Numbered from the stretch's first letter, positions 1-6,620 are shown. The stretch is 12,730 nucleotides of DNA from Sandarakinorhabdus sp. (GCA_025458465.1 JALOSK010000029.1:1-12730), one strand, 5' to 3'. Notes: generated from the letters alone by a model not told the origin. Numbers and translations are program-made.

Positions 1-824
1 TCGCCATTGGAGCAGACCGCATCGAAGCGGCCCGACCAGCCATCGGCGCAGCGCACGCCCGTCACACGGCCGCTGTCGGCCATGATGGCCTCCACCTTGC
101 TGCCCATGCGCACCTGGCCGCCGATATCCTCGAACAGCTTCACCAGGCCGCGCACCAGCGCGTGGGTGCCGCCGCGCGGAAACCACACGCCCCACTTCTT
201 TTCCAGCGCGTGGATGAGGGCATAGACGCTGGACGTCTTGAACGGGTTGCCACCCACCAGCAGCGTGTGGAAGCTGAAGGCCTGGCGCAGGCGATCATCC
301 TCGATATGGCGGGCCACCATCGAATAGACCGAACGGAACGCCTCATAACGCATCAGCTGCGGCGCGGCCTTCAGCATCGACTTGAAATCGAGGAAGGCTT
401 CGTGGCCAAGCTTCTGGTAACCCTCGCGGAACACGTTATCCGAAAACTCGAGGAACTTCTTGTAGCCGGCAACATCCTTGGGGTTGAAGGCCTCGATCTG
501 CTTGAACAGTTCGGCTTCATCGTTCGAATAATCGAACACCGAGCCATCTTCCCACAGCAGGCGGTAGAAGGGCGCGACCGAGATCAGCTCGACATAATCG
601 GACAGCTTGCGGCCCGACAGCGCGAACAATTCCTCAAGGCAGGTCGGATCGGTGATGACGGTGGGGCCGGCATCGAACTTGAAGCCGTCATCCTCGAACA
701 CATAGGCGCGGCCACCCGGCTTGTCGCGGGCTTCGATCAGGGTTGTCTGGATGCCGGCGCTTTGCAGGCGAATGGCAAGCGCAAGGCCGCCAAAGCCGGA
801 ACCGATCACTGCTGCAGTCGTCAT
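1..824 (-). CDS. crtI: Phytoene desaturase CrtI (N-terminal 274 residues; runs off the window edge)
   Basis: FAD-dependent phytoene desaturase, which converts phytoene to lycopene in carotenoid synthesis at the membrane. The N-terminus reads AVIGSGFGGLALAIRL followed by LIEARDKPGGRAY. This is the GxGxxG dinucleotide-binding fold with the downstream acidic residue and GG-R motif of the CrtI/amine-oxidase family. DAGPTVITDP follows at about residue 60 and PRGGTHALVRGL at about 220, both typical of CrtI. The frame stays open to base 1, so roughly the last 200 residues of a usual ~490-residue CrtI lie outside. The ATG at 824-822 overlaps the crtY stop codon in an ATGA junction, so the two genes are almost certainly co-transcribed and translationally coupled. 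crtB often follows in such loci but would lie beyond base 1. Confidence in family is high. The exact number of desaturation steps cannot be read from the sequence. Confidence 0.95.
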   Translation of the reverse strand, partial: MTTAAVIGSGFGGLALAIRLQSAGIQTTLIEARDKPGGRAYVFEDDGFKFDAGPTVITDPTCLEELFALSGRKLSDYVELISVAPFYRLLWEDGSVFDYSNDEAELFKQIEAFNPKDVAGYKKFLEFSDNVFREGYQKLGHEAFLDFKSMLKAAPQLMRYEAFRSVYSMVARHIEDDRLRQAFSFHTLLVGGNPFKTSSVYALIHALEKKWGVWFPRGGTHALVRGLVKLFEDIGGQVRMGSKVEAIMADSGRVTGVRCADGWSGRFDAVCSNG

Positions 825-2008
825 TTGATCCCCAGTTCATATTTGACCAGCGTGCCCAGCGCCCGCATCGGCGGGATGGGCGGCCGGCCCGAAAACACCT
901 TCGGCCAGTCGTTCCAGCGATTGTCGGCGGCATAGAGCCGACCGACAAGATCGTCCGGATGTTCGTAGAAACGTTCCAGAATCGTGCGCCGTTCCTCGTC
1001 CTGCGCGGCCAGGAACAGCATGCGATTGAGGATGCGATACATGCCGCGGCTGTTCCACACACGCACCGCATGGTCGCGGCAGGCGCGGTGGATGGTCGCG
1101 GCATCGAAACTGGGCAGGCTGGCCACCATGTCGGCCATGCGCACGGCATCGGGGAAGCTGTAGCCGGTCACCGGGTGGAACAGGCCGGCGGCCAGCCCCA
1201 CGCGCGCCACACCGGGGGCGCCTTCATCCAGGAAGGCGCTGATGTCGCCACCGATGGCCAGCGGCAGGATGCCGGCCTCTTCGCGCACCACGCGGGTGAT
1301 CGTCCAGCCCTGCGCGAGTGCATAATCGGCGATGTGCTGGCGCAGCAGATCGGGCGCCAGATCGCGGCCATCGGAGAAATAGGTATCCTCGATCAGCACG
1401 TGGCGCGGGCCATAGGGAAGCGTGTAGACGAACCGATAGCCGTCGTGCTGCGGGACGGTTGCGTCCATGATGATCGGGCCGGCAAGGCCATGATCTTCGG
1501 CCAGTTCAACCTCCTGGCCCAGGAATTTCTGCCAGCGCAGATCAAGCGCGCCGGTTTTCTTCTGGCCGCGCCCGTCGATCACGGCGCCGGCGCTGATCAC
1601 CCGCTGATCGGCCAGCGTGACACTGTTTGCGTCCAGCGCCACCACCGGCACACCGGTGAGGATGCGATCGGCCGGCACGGCATCGGCCACGGCGCGGGCC
1701 AGCATGTCGGAATTGCTGCTGCCATAGCCCACGTTCAACGTGCGGGCATGGCGGGGAAAGCGGACCGAGTAACAATCCCAGCGGTGCGCAAACAGCGGCT
1801 GGGTCCAGCGGCGCTGTTCTTCATTGATATCAAGGCCAAAGCTGGACCAGGTGTGATCACCGCCGATCTGTGGCCCGGCTTCCACGATGGCGACGCGCAG
1901 TTCGGGACGCAGCTGCGCCAGCCGCAGCGCAATCAGGCCGTTGGCCAGGCCCCCACCGGCCAGCACGAGATCATAATCGGGCGTCACGCCTGCGCTGTTA
2001 GCCGGCAT
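821..2008 (-). CDS. crtY: Lycopene beta-cyclase CrtY
   Basis: A 395-residue lycopene cyclase that forms the beta-ionone rings of beta-carotene. The N-terminus carries the nucleotide-binding motif LVLAGGGLANGLIALRL (residues 14-30), an acidic residue in VEAGPQIGGDHTW (42-54), and VIDGRG (143-148). The sequence LIEDTYFSD (205-213) sits where CrtY proteins have the catalytic FLEET-type glutamate motif, and HPVTGYSFPDAVR (278-290) is the conserved C-terminal family block. Length matches bacterial CrtY. It is first in a minus-strand unit with crtI, overlapping it by 4 nt. The start is uncertain: the ATG at 2008 has no clear purine-rich ribosome site, and a GTG at 1987 eight codons in would also preserve the whole FAD motif. 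It is divergent from the P450 gene. Confidence 0.95.
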   Translation of the reverse strand: MPANSAGVTPDYDLVLAGGGLANGLIALRLAQLRPELRVAIVEAGPQIGGDHTWSSFGLDINEEQRRWTQPLFAHRWDCYSVRFPRHARTLNVGYGSSNSDMLARAVADAVPADRILTGVPVVALDANSVTLADQRVISAGAVIDGRGQKKTGALDLRWQKFLGQEVELAEDHGLAGPIIMDATVPQHDGYRFVYTLPYGPRHVLIEDTYFSDGRDLAPDLLRQHIADYALAQGWTITRVVREEAGILPLAIGGDISAFLDEGAPGVARVGLAAGLFHPVTGYSFPDAVRMADMVASLPSFDAATIHRACRDHAVRVWNSRGMYRILNRMLFLAAQDEERRTILERFYEHPDDLVGRLYAADNRWNDWPKVFSGRPPIPPMRALGTLVKYELGIK

Positions 2009-2042
2009 GGGCGCGGCGGGAAAGGGGCAGGAATGTCGCCAT

Positions 2043-2060
2043 CGGCGCCGCAGGGCGCCG
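2043..2060. repeat. Inverted repeat CGGCGCC-gcag-GGCGCCG in the crtY leader
   Basis: A perfect 7-bp inverted repeat (2043-2049 and 2054-2060) with a GCAG spacer lies 35 bases upstream of the crtY ATG. It could be an operator, or a hairpin in the leader of the crtY mRNA. Such GC palindromes arise often in this genome, so function is only a possibility. Confidence 0.35.
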
Positions 2061-2126
2061 GCCGGCGCGGCATCCGTGGCGATTGCGCCGGGCGCTGCGC
2101 TTGCGTATCGCTGCTCCGCACGGGAC

Positions 2127-2133
2127 GGGAGAG
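2127..2133 (+). promoter_or_regulatory. Ribosome binding site of the P450 gene
   Basis: GGGAGAG lies 7 bases before the ATG at 2141. This supports that start over the long open frame that continues upstream without a stop. Confidence 0.6.
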
Positions 2134-2140
2134 CCACGAG

Positions 2141-3526
2141 ATGAACGCGCCGATCAGCAACCAGGATTTCATTCCGGCCGATCTGCCGGAACCCACGTTC
2201 CGCGATCTGGCCCACCTGCCGGGCATGGAACCGGTGCGCTTCAAGTTGCTGCGCACGTTGAAGTTCCTTGCCAACCCGCTGGGGAAAAGCCGCGAACTGG
2301 TGGCGCAATATGGCAACATCTTCCGCCGGCAGGATCTGGGCGGCTGGGGCGTCTCGCTGATCGGGCCGGAAGCCAATGAAATGGTGCTGTTCAACAAGGA
2401 CAAGGTGTTTTCCAGCGATCTGGGCTGGACGCCGATCCTGCACCTGTTGTTCCCGCGCGGCCTGATGCTGATGGATTTCGAGGAGCATCGCATCCACCGC
2501 AAGACGCTCTCGGTCGCCTTCAAGACCGAACCGATGCGCCATTATTTCGCCCAGCTGGACGAAGGCATCACCCGCGGGCTGGCCAAATGGCCCAGGGGCG
2601 CCAGCTTCAAATTCTATCCGACGATCAAGGCGCTCACCCTCGATCTGGCCGCCACCAGCTTCCTGGGCGTGCCGTGGGGGCCGGAAGCACAGAAGATCAA
2701 CAAGGCCTTCTGCGACATGGTGGCGGCTTCGGTGGCGGTGATCCGCAAGCCGCTGCCCTTCACCGCCATGAAGCGCGGCGTGGACGGCCGCGCCTTCATG
2801 AGCGCCTATTTCGCCCGCGAGATCCCCAAGCGGCGCGGCCAGACCGGAGACGACATCTTCACGCAGGTGTGCAACGCCACCAACGAAAGCGGCGAGTTGC
2901 TGACCGATCAGGAAATCATCGACCACATGAATTTCCTGATGATGGCAGCGCACGACACCACCACATCGTCGATCTCGTCGATCGCCTGGTGCCTGGCCAA
3001 GCACCCGGAATGGCAGGACAGGATCCGCGAGGAGATCGCCGGCATCCGCGCCCGCCACGGCGCCCTGAGCTATGAAACGCTGGGCGAGATGAACGTCACG
3101 GAAATGGTGTTCAAGGAGGCCATGCGGCTGATCCCGCCGGTGCCATCGATGCCGCGCCGGGCGCTGCGTGACTTCACCTTCGGCAACCATGTGGTGCCGG
3201 CCGGCGCGCACATCGGCATCAACCAGATGATGACGCACCGCCTGCCCGAATATTGGCCCAACCCCGAACAGTATGATCCCACCCGCTTCACGCCGGAAAA
3301 CAGCCGCGGCCGCCACAAATATGCCTGGGTGCCGTTCGGCGGCGGTGCCCACATGTGCCTGGGCCAGCATTTCGCCTACATGCAGGTGAAGATGTTCTTC
3401 TTCGCCCTGCTGGAAGGCCATCGCATCGTCTCCGACACGCCACTGGGCGATGTGGAGAGCGATTTTTCGATGTTCCCCATCCCCAAGCCCAAGGATGGCC
3501 TGCCCGTCCGCATCGAAGCCCTGTAA
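2141..3526 (+). CDS. Cytochrome P450, soluble bacterial type
   Basis: A 461-residue P450 monooxygenase with all the hallmark motifs: the I-helix oxygen-activation segment MMAAHDTTTSS (267-277), the ExxR of the K helix in FKEAMRL (E326, R329), the DPTRF block (379-383), and the heme-thiolate loop FGGGAHMCLG (399-408) with axial cysteine 406. There is no N-terminal membrane anchor, so a cytoplasmic class I enzyme fed by a separate ferredoxin and reductase is expected; neither is in the window. The ATG at 2141 has a good GGGAGAG site. The gene is divergent from crtY and ends in TAATG, coupling it to the hydrolase. The substrate is unknown. Position beside crtY/crtI makes a carotenoid or other isoprenoid a reasonable guess. 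The FAYMQVK sequence after the heme loop recalls the CYP51/CYP26/CYP120 side of the superfamily, which acts on sterols and retinoids; this is a resemblance, not an assignment. Confidence 0.95.
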   Translation: MNAPISNQDFIPADLPEPTFRDLAHLPGMEPVRFKLLRTLKFLANPLGKSRELVAQYGNIFRRQDLGGWGVSLIGPEANEMVLFNKDKVFSSDLGWTPILHLLFPRGLMLMDFEEHRIHRKTLSVAFKTEPMRHYFAQLDEGITRGLAKWPRGASFKFYPTIKALTLDLAATSFLGVPWGPEAQKINKAFCDMVAASVAVIRKPLPFTAMKRGVDGRAFMSAYFAREIPKRRGQTGDDIFTQVCNATNESGELLTDQEIIDHMNFLMMAAHDTTTSSISSIAWCLAKHPEWQDRIREEIAGIRARHGALSYETLGEMNVTEMVFKEAMRLIPPVPSMPRRALRDFTFGNHVVPAGAHIGINQMMTHRLPEYWPNPEQYDPTRFTPENSRGRHKYAWVPFGGGAHMCLGQHFAYMQVKMFFFALLEGHRIVSDTPLGDVESDFSMFPIPKPKDGLPVRIEAL

Positions 3527-4557
3527 TGGCGCGCGTTTCGATGCAGGAGCGCCGCCGGCGCAGCTGGTGGCGCGGGTTGGGCTATGGCCTGCTGGTCGTT
3601 TTCGGCCTGCTGGCCGTGCTGTGGGCGGTGTTCGCCACGCCCGACATTCCGGTGGAGCGGCTGAAGGCCAAATATGCCAGTGACGCCAGCCAGTTCGTCG
3701 AACTGTCGCCGGGCACCATCATCCATGTTCGGGACGAAGGCCCACGCAGCGGCTTTCCGGTGGTGCTGGTGCATGGCTCCAACGCGTCGCTGCACACATG
3801 GGAACCGTGGGTGCAGCGGTTGACCGCGAAGGGCTATCGCGTCGTCACCCTCGATCTGCCGGCGCACGGCCTGTCCGGCCCGACGCCGCAGGGCGATTAT
3901 ACCAACGCCGCCTATGTCCGCATTGTCGAGCAGTTGGTGGACCGTCTGGGCCTCACCCGCTTTGCGCTGGGCGGCAATTCCATGGGCGGCGGCGTGGCGT
4001 GGCGCTATGCCGTCCGCCACCCGGATCGGCTGGCCGCGCTGATCCTTGTCGATGCCACCGGGCAGCCGGCGCCGAAAGGCTCCTCCCCGCCGCTGGGCTT
4101 CCGGTTGGCGCGGGTGCCGATCGCGCGCGATCTGCTGGCCACCGTCACCCCGCGCGGCCTGATCGACAAGAGCTTCAAGCAGAGCATTTCCAACCAGGCC
4201 ATTGCCACGCCGGCGATGGTGGACCGCTATTGGGAACTGCTGCTCTATCCCGGCAACCGCCGCGCCACGGTGCAGCGTTTCGGCCAGTATCAGGGCGATG
4301 ATGGCGCTGCCGGGAAGCTGAAGGCGCTGACCGTGCCGACCCTGTTGCTGTGGGGCCGGGAAGACAGGCTGATCCCGGTATCGGTGGCGGCCTGGTTCAG
4401 CCAGCAACTGCCCAACGCCCGCGTCACGCTCCTCGATGGCATCGGCCATATCCCGATGGAGGAAGCCCCCGATCGCAGCCTGGCGCCGGTGCTGGAACTG
4501 CTGGGCACCGTGCAACCGACGGTCAGCGCGGCTGAAACACCCCGGCAAAGCGCCTGA
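3526..4557 (+). CDS. Alpha/beta-fold hydrolase with N-terminal membrane anchor
   Basis: A 343-residue alpha/beta hydrolase. Residues about 17-37 (GLGYGLLVVFGLLAVLWAVF) form one hydrophobic helix after an Arg-rich stretch, so the N-terminus should anchor the protein with the catalytic domain outside the cytoplasm. The fold is clear: oxyanion-hole HGSNASLHTW (83-92), the nucleophile elbow GGNSMGG with Ser152, the acid Asp280 in GREDRLIP, and His308 in GIGHIPMEE. This set fits an esterase, epoxide hydrolase-like or C-C hydrolase family member; the substrate cannot be told. The ATG at 3526-3528 shares one base with the P450 stop (TAATG), which indicates translational coupling and a linked function with the P450. 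A later in-frame ATG at 3541 would still keep the anchor. Its 3' end overlaps the convergent winged-helix gene by 35 nt. Confidence 0.9.
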   Translation: MARVSMQERRRRSWWRGLGYGLLVVFGLLAVLWAVFATPDIPVERLKAKYASDASQFVELSPGTIIHVRDEGPRSGFPVVLVHGSNASLHTWEPWVQRLTAKGYRVVTLDLPAHGLSGPTPQGDYTNAAYVRIVEQLVDRLGLTRFALGGNSMGGGVAWRYAVRHPDRLAALILVDATGQPAPKGSSPPLGFRLARVPIARDLLATVTPRGLIDKSFKQSISNQAIATPAMVDRYWELLLYPGNRRATVQRFGQYQGDDGAAGKLKALTVPTLLLWGREDRLIPVSVAAWFSQQLPNARVTLLDGIGHIPMEEAPDRSLAPVLELLGTVQPTVSAAETPRQSA

Positions 4558-5284
4558 GCCAGCCTGCCACACCATCAAAGGCCTGATCGGAAAGGCCGAT
4601 GAACGCCCGGCGGGCATCGGCCGGATCGGTGCGGCGCACGAACAGGCCGGCTTCCGACAGGCTGCGCACCCAGCGCAGCGCCGTGGTGGTGGGCACGGCG
4701 GCCGCCACGCACAGGGATGACACCGGCACGTCCACCCGTTCCATGCGGGCAGCGGCCAGATCCAGCAGCATGTCCCACGCCGGATCGGCGAACAGTTCGG
4801 CGGGAAAATGCCGGTCGCGATCGCGGCGCAGGCGGATGAGGCGCCGCACCAGCACTGCATCGATCGGTGCCGGTTCTTCTGCGTCCGCCCTTGCCGCCAG
4901 TTCGGCCAGCGCATCGGCAATCCGCCGCGCCTGTTCCGAAAGCGCGCTGATCTGCTGGCTGGCGGCACTGGTCTCGGCGACGCCGGCGACGCCCTCCCCC
5001 AGTGCCAGCCGGCAAACGTGGCCCATCATGTCCGGCCCGTCACCGGGCAACAGCCAGGCCTCGCTGCGGTCCAGCCAGCGGGCGGGCGGCGGCGCATCGG
5101 TCACGGCAAGGATCAGCGGCAATGCCAGCCGGTCGACAAGCGCTTCGGGCAGGGCCGAATCGGCCGGCAGCAGCGCCAGATCGGCCGCCGGCGGCGGTTC
5201 TGACGGATCAAATGGCAGGATTTTCCAGCCTGCGCCGGCCGATGGCCAGTCTCCACCCAGGGCCAGGATGCGACATTCGGTCAT
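4523..5284 (-). CDS. Winged-helix (MarR-like) DNA-binding protein with uncharacterised N-terminal domain
   Basis: 253 residues. The C-terminal part, about 160-245, fits a MarR-type winged helix: a helix at MLLDLAAARM, the helix-turn-helix VSSLCVAAAVPTTTALRWVR, then LSEAGLFVRR and a D-ADARRAFIGLS wing. The N-terminal ~100 residues alternate hydrophobic strands and helices (ILALGGDW, ADLALLP, LPLILAVTDA) and could be a degenerate receiver-like domain; I see no clear phosphorylation aspartate pattern. Residues 108-135 (ISALSEQARRIADALAELA) look helical, perhaps a coiled-coil linker. The ATG at 5284 is preferred to a GTG at 5290 because GGAG at 5293-5290 lies 5 bases before the ATG and overlaps the GTG. 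It is divergent from the sigma-54 activator, so it may regulate that gene or itself. Function is unknown; the DNA-binding call is reasonably sure. Confidence 0.75.
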   Translation of the reverse strand: MTECRILALGGDWPSAGAGWKILPFDPSEPPPAADLALLPADSALPEALVDRLALPLILAVTDAPPPARWLDRSEAWLLPGDGPDMMGHVCRLALGEGVAGVAETSAASQQISALSEQARRIADALAELAARADAEEPAPIDAVLVRRLIRLRRDRDRHFPAELFADPAWDMLLDLAAARMERVDVPVSSLCVAAAVPTTTALRWVRSLSEAGLFVRRTDPADARRAFIGLSDQAFDGVAGWLRRFAGVFQPR

Positions 5285-5306
5285 TTTCACTCCGCAATGG
5301 TGAAAA
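5284..5306. promoter_or_regulatory. Inverted repeat TTTTCAC-N9-GTGAAAA over the start of the winged-helix gene
   Basis: Perfect 7-bp arms at 5284-5290 and 5300-5306. The repeat spans the ribosome site (GGAG, 5293-5290 on the minus strand) and the first base of the ATG. It could be an operator for autoregulation. In the mRNA it could instead be a hairpin with the GGAG mostly in the loop and the start codon edge in the stem. Confidence 0.5.
5290..5293 (-). promoter_or_regulatory. Ribosome binding site of the winged-helix gene
   Basis: GGAG on the minus strand, 5 bases before the ATG at 5284. It overlaps the alternative GTG start at 5290-5288, which argues for the ATG. Confidence 0.6.
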
Positions 5307-5344
5307 ATCTTGCAATTCCAAGCGACCCCGGCACCAGTTTGGTG

Positions 5345-5361
5345 GATTCACACCCTGAATC
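5345..5361. repeat. Palindrome GATTCA-caccc-TGAATC with two GANTC sites
   Basis: Perfect 6-bp arms separated by 5 bases. Each arm holds a GANTC pentamer (GATTC and GAATC), the recognition sequence of the CcrM adenine methyltransferase of alphaproteobacteria. Candidate operator and/or methylation-sensitive site for the divergent regulators. Confidence 0.45.
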
Positions 5362-5395
5362 AAGCGCGATTACCCCATACTAATCAAATTGCCGG

Positions 5396-5415
5396 TCAAG
5401 GACGCAAACCCTTGA
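5396..5415. repeat. Inverted repeat TCAAGG-N8-CCTTGA
   Basis: Perfect 6-bp arms at 5396-5401 and 5410-5415, 40 bases before the activator ATG. It is nested in an outer AATCAA (5382-5387) and TTGATT (5412-5417) pair. Possible protein-binding site. Confidence 0.4.
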
Positions 5416-5441
5416 TTGAGCGTGGAAATTAGCATTGCGTT

Positions 5442-5447
5442 AAGGAA
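5442..5447 (+). promoter_or_regulatory. Ribosome binding site of the sigma-54 activator
   Basis: AAGGAA lies 7 bases before the ATG at 5455. It decides that start over in-frame TTG (5416) and GTG (5422) codons upstream, which have no such site. Confidence 0.7.
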
Positions 5448-5454
5448 TTGCCGG

Positions 5455-6516
5455 ATGGGGGTACAATCCAGGCGTTCCCGCCCGGCCGGACCGGGCGGCG
5501 ATGGCAGCAGATCAGGCGCCGGGGCACCTGCCCCCGCGCTGGCCATGCTGGTGGGCAACAGCCCGGCCATCGCCGCCATCCGGGCCGAGGTGGACAAGGT
5601 GGCCGACAGCGGCGCCTCCGTGCTGATCACGGGGCCATCGGGCAGCGGCAAGGATGTGGTGGCGCGGCTGCTGCACCAGAAAAGCCGGCGTGCGCCGCGC
5701 CCGTTCGTGGCGATGAACTGCGCCGCCGTGCCGGCCGATCTGCTGGAATCGGAAATGTTCGGCCACGAACAGGGCGCCTTCACCGGCGCCATCAAGGCCC
5801 GCGCCGGCCGGTTCGAGGCTGCGCATGGCGGGACGCTGTTCCTGGATGAAGTGGGTGACATGGCCGCTGCCATGCAGGCCAAGCTGCTGCGCGTGCTGGA
5901 AACCCGCGAGGTGGAACGGGTGGGCGGCATGCTGCCGATCCCCGTGGACGTGCGGGTGATTGCGGCGACCAGCATCGATCTGGCCACCGCCATCGCCGAT
6001 GGCCGCTTCCGCGCCGATCTTCTCTATCGCCTTGATGTGATCCACATCTGCATGCCGCCGCTGGCGCAGCGGCCGGGCGACATTCCGCTGCTGGTCGATC
6101 ATTTCCTCGCCCAGTCGGGCCATGGCGTGCGTTTCAGCGCGTCTGCAATTGATGCGCTGTGCCGCTGGCCGTGGCCGGGCAACGTGCGCGAACTGCGCAA
6201 CGTGGTGGAGCGGGCCAGCGTGCATCATGCCGGACAGACGGTGGGCAGTGATGCACTTGCCCGGCTGCTGCGCGGCCCGCAACCGGCCAGCCCCGTGCCG
6301 GTGACGCTGACGGACAGGGCAGAAGCACCGCCCGCCGGCCCGCGGCTGGGCCCGGATGGCATCGATCTGAAACAGCTTCTGGCCGATCTGGAACAAGCCT
6401 ATATCCGCGAGGCGCTCACCCTTTCGGGCGGCACCATCGCCCGCACCGCGCGCCTGCTGGGCCTGCAACGCACCACCCTGATCGAGAAGATGCGGCGGTT
6501 TCAGCTGGCGGCGTGA
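5455..6516 (+). CDS. Sigma-54-dependent transcriptional activator without receiver domain, flagellar FlbD/FleQ type
   Basis: A 353-residue bacterial enhancer-binding protein that would remodel sigma-54 RNA polymerase using ATP. Domains in order: a ~30-residue Gly/Ala/Pro-rich tail; an AAA+ domain with Walker A GPSGSGKD (60-67), the sigma-54 contact loop GAFTGA (107-112), Walker B GGTLFLDE (125-132), the arginine-finger region GRFRADLLYRLDV (183-195) and WPGNVRELRNVVERA (240-254); a linker; and a Fis-type HTH, GGTIARTARLLGLQRTTL then IEKMRRFQL (325-351). The RTTLIEKMRRF end is typical of FleQ, FlrC and FlbD-like flagellar regulators. No phosphoreceiver domain precedes the AAA+ domain, so activity must be controlled another way. 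It faces the fliD end of the flagellar operon and is divergent from the winged-helix gene. The family is certain; the flagellar role is inferred from HTH resemblance and position. Confidence 0.92.
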   Translation: MGVQSRRSRPAGPGGDGSRSGAGAPAPALAMLVGNSPAIAAIRAEVDKVADSGASVLITGPSGSGKDVVARLLHQKSRRAPRPFVAMNCAAVPADLLESEMFGHEQGAFTGAIKARAGRFEAAHGGTLFLDEVGDMAAAMQAKLLRVLETREVERVGGMLPIPVDVRVIAATSIDLATAIADGRFRADLLYRLDVIHICMPPLAQRPGDIPLLVDHFLAQSGHGVRFSASAIDALCRWPWPGNVRELRNVVERASVHHAGQTVGSDALARLLRGPQPASPVPVTLTDRAEAPPAGPRLGPDGIDLKQLLADLEQAYIREALTLSGGTIARTARLLGLQRTTLIEKMRRFQLAA

Positions 6517-6548
6517 TGGCCTCGCTTTCTCGTGACGTCGAACGGGCC

Positions 6549-6593
6549 TTGGCAAGCCTCTGCCCCGGCAAAGCCGTGGCGCCGGCTTGCCAA
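6549..6593. terminator. Large hairpin in the convergent gap (candidate bidirectional terminator)
   Basis: Perfect 10-bp inverted repeat TTGGCAAGCC (6549-6558) and GGCTTGCCAA (6584-6593). The 25-base loop holds a smaller CGGC-aaa-GCCG stem (6566-6576). It lies between the convergent activator and fliD genes, where a terminator is expected on both strands. No T-tract follows on either strand, so it is not a classic intrinsic terminator. Confidence 0.5.
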
Positions 6594-6620
6594 TCCCGCC
6601 GGCCGGCTTCGCGCGAGTCC

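Larger units (their letters stand above)
2009..2140. promoter_or_regulatory. Divergent intergenic region between crtY and the P450 gene
   Basis: These 132 bases must hold the promoters for both the crtY-crtI unit (leftward) and the P450-hydrolase unit (rightward). The region is very GC-rich and I see no convincing -35/-10 or -24/-12 element. A 7-bp inverted repeat with a 4-base loop lies at 2043-2060. The only clear signal is the ribosome site in front of the P450 start. Confidence 0.45.
5285..5454. promoter_or_regulatory. AT-rich divergent control region between the winged-helix gene and the sigma-54 activator
   Basis: These 170 bases are clearly richer in A+T than the rest of the window. 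They contain three inverted repeats (5284-5306, 5345-5361, 5396-5415), two GANTC sites (5345-5349 and 5357-5361), and a 9-bp direct repeat AATTGCCGG at 5387-5395 and 5446-5454, the second copy ending directly before the activator ATG. No -35/-10 pair of good quality was found by eye. A TGG...TTGC pair at 5422-5440 has 11 instead of 10 bases between GG and GC, so it does not qualify as a sigma-54 promoter. Confidence 0.55.

Noticed and set aside
743..2140. Long plus-strand open frame that would extend the P450 N-terminus by 466 codons across crtY.
   Set aside because: It is antisense to crtY and low in family-like sequence. The P450 aligns as a full-length enzyme from the ATG at 2141, which has a ribosome site. 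Long shadow frames are expected at this GC content.
2009..3421. Minus-strand open frame that would extend CrtY upstream through the P450 gene.
   Set aside because: It is antisense to the P450 and shows no recognisable domain. CrtY is complete from about 2008.
5422..5440. TGG...TTGC pair upstream of the sigma-54 activator as a possible -24/-12 promoter.
   Set aside because: There are 11 bases between GG and GC where 10 are required, and a start from it would fall too close to the ribosome site.
5416..5454. Upstream TTG or GTG start for the activator, adding up to 13 residues.
   Set aside because: AAGGAA sits 7 bases before the ATG at 5455; the earlier codons lack a ribosome site and the extra residues match nothing.
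6598..6607. Palindrome GCCGGCCGGC in the convergent gap.
   Set aside because: GCCGGC strings occur all over this window, so it carries no specific signal.
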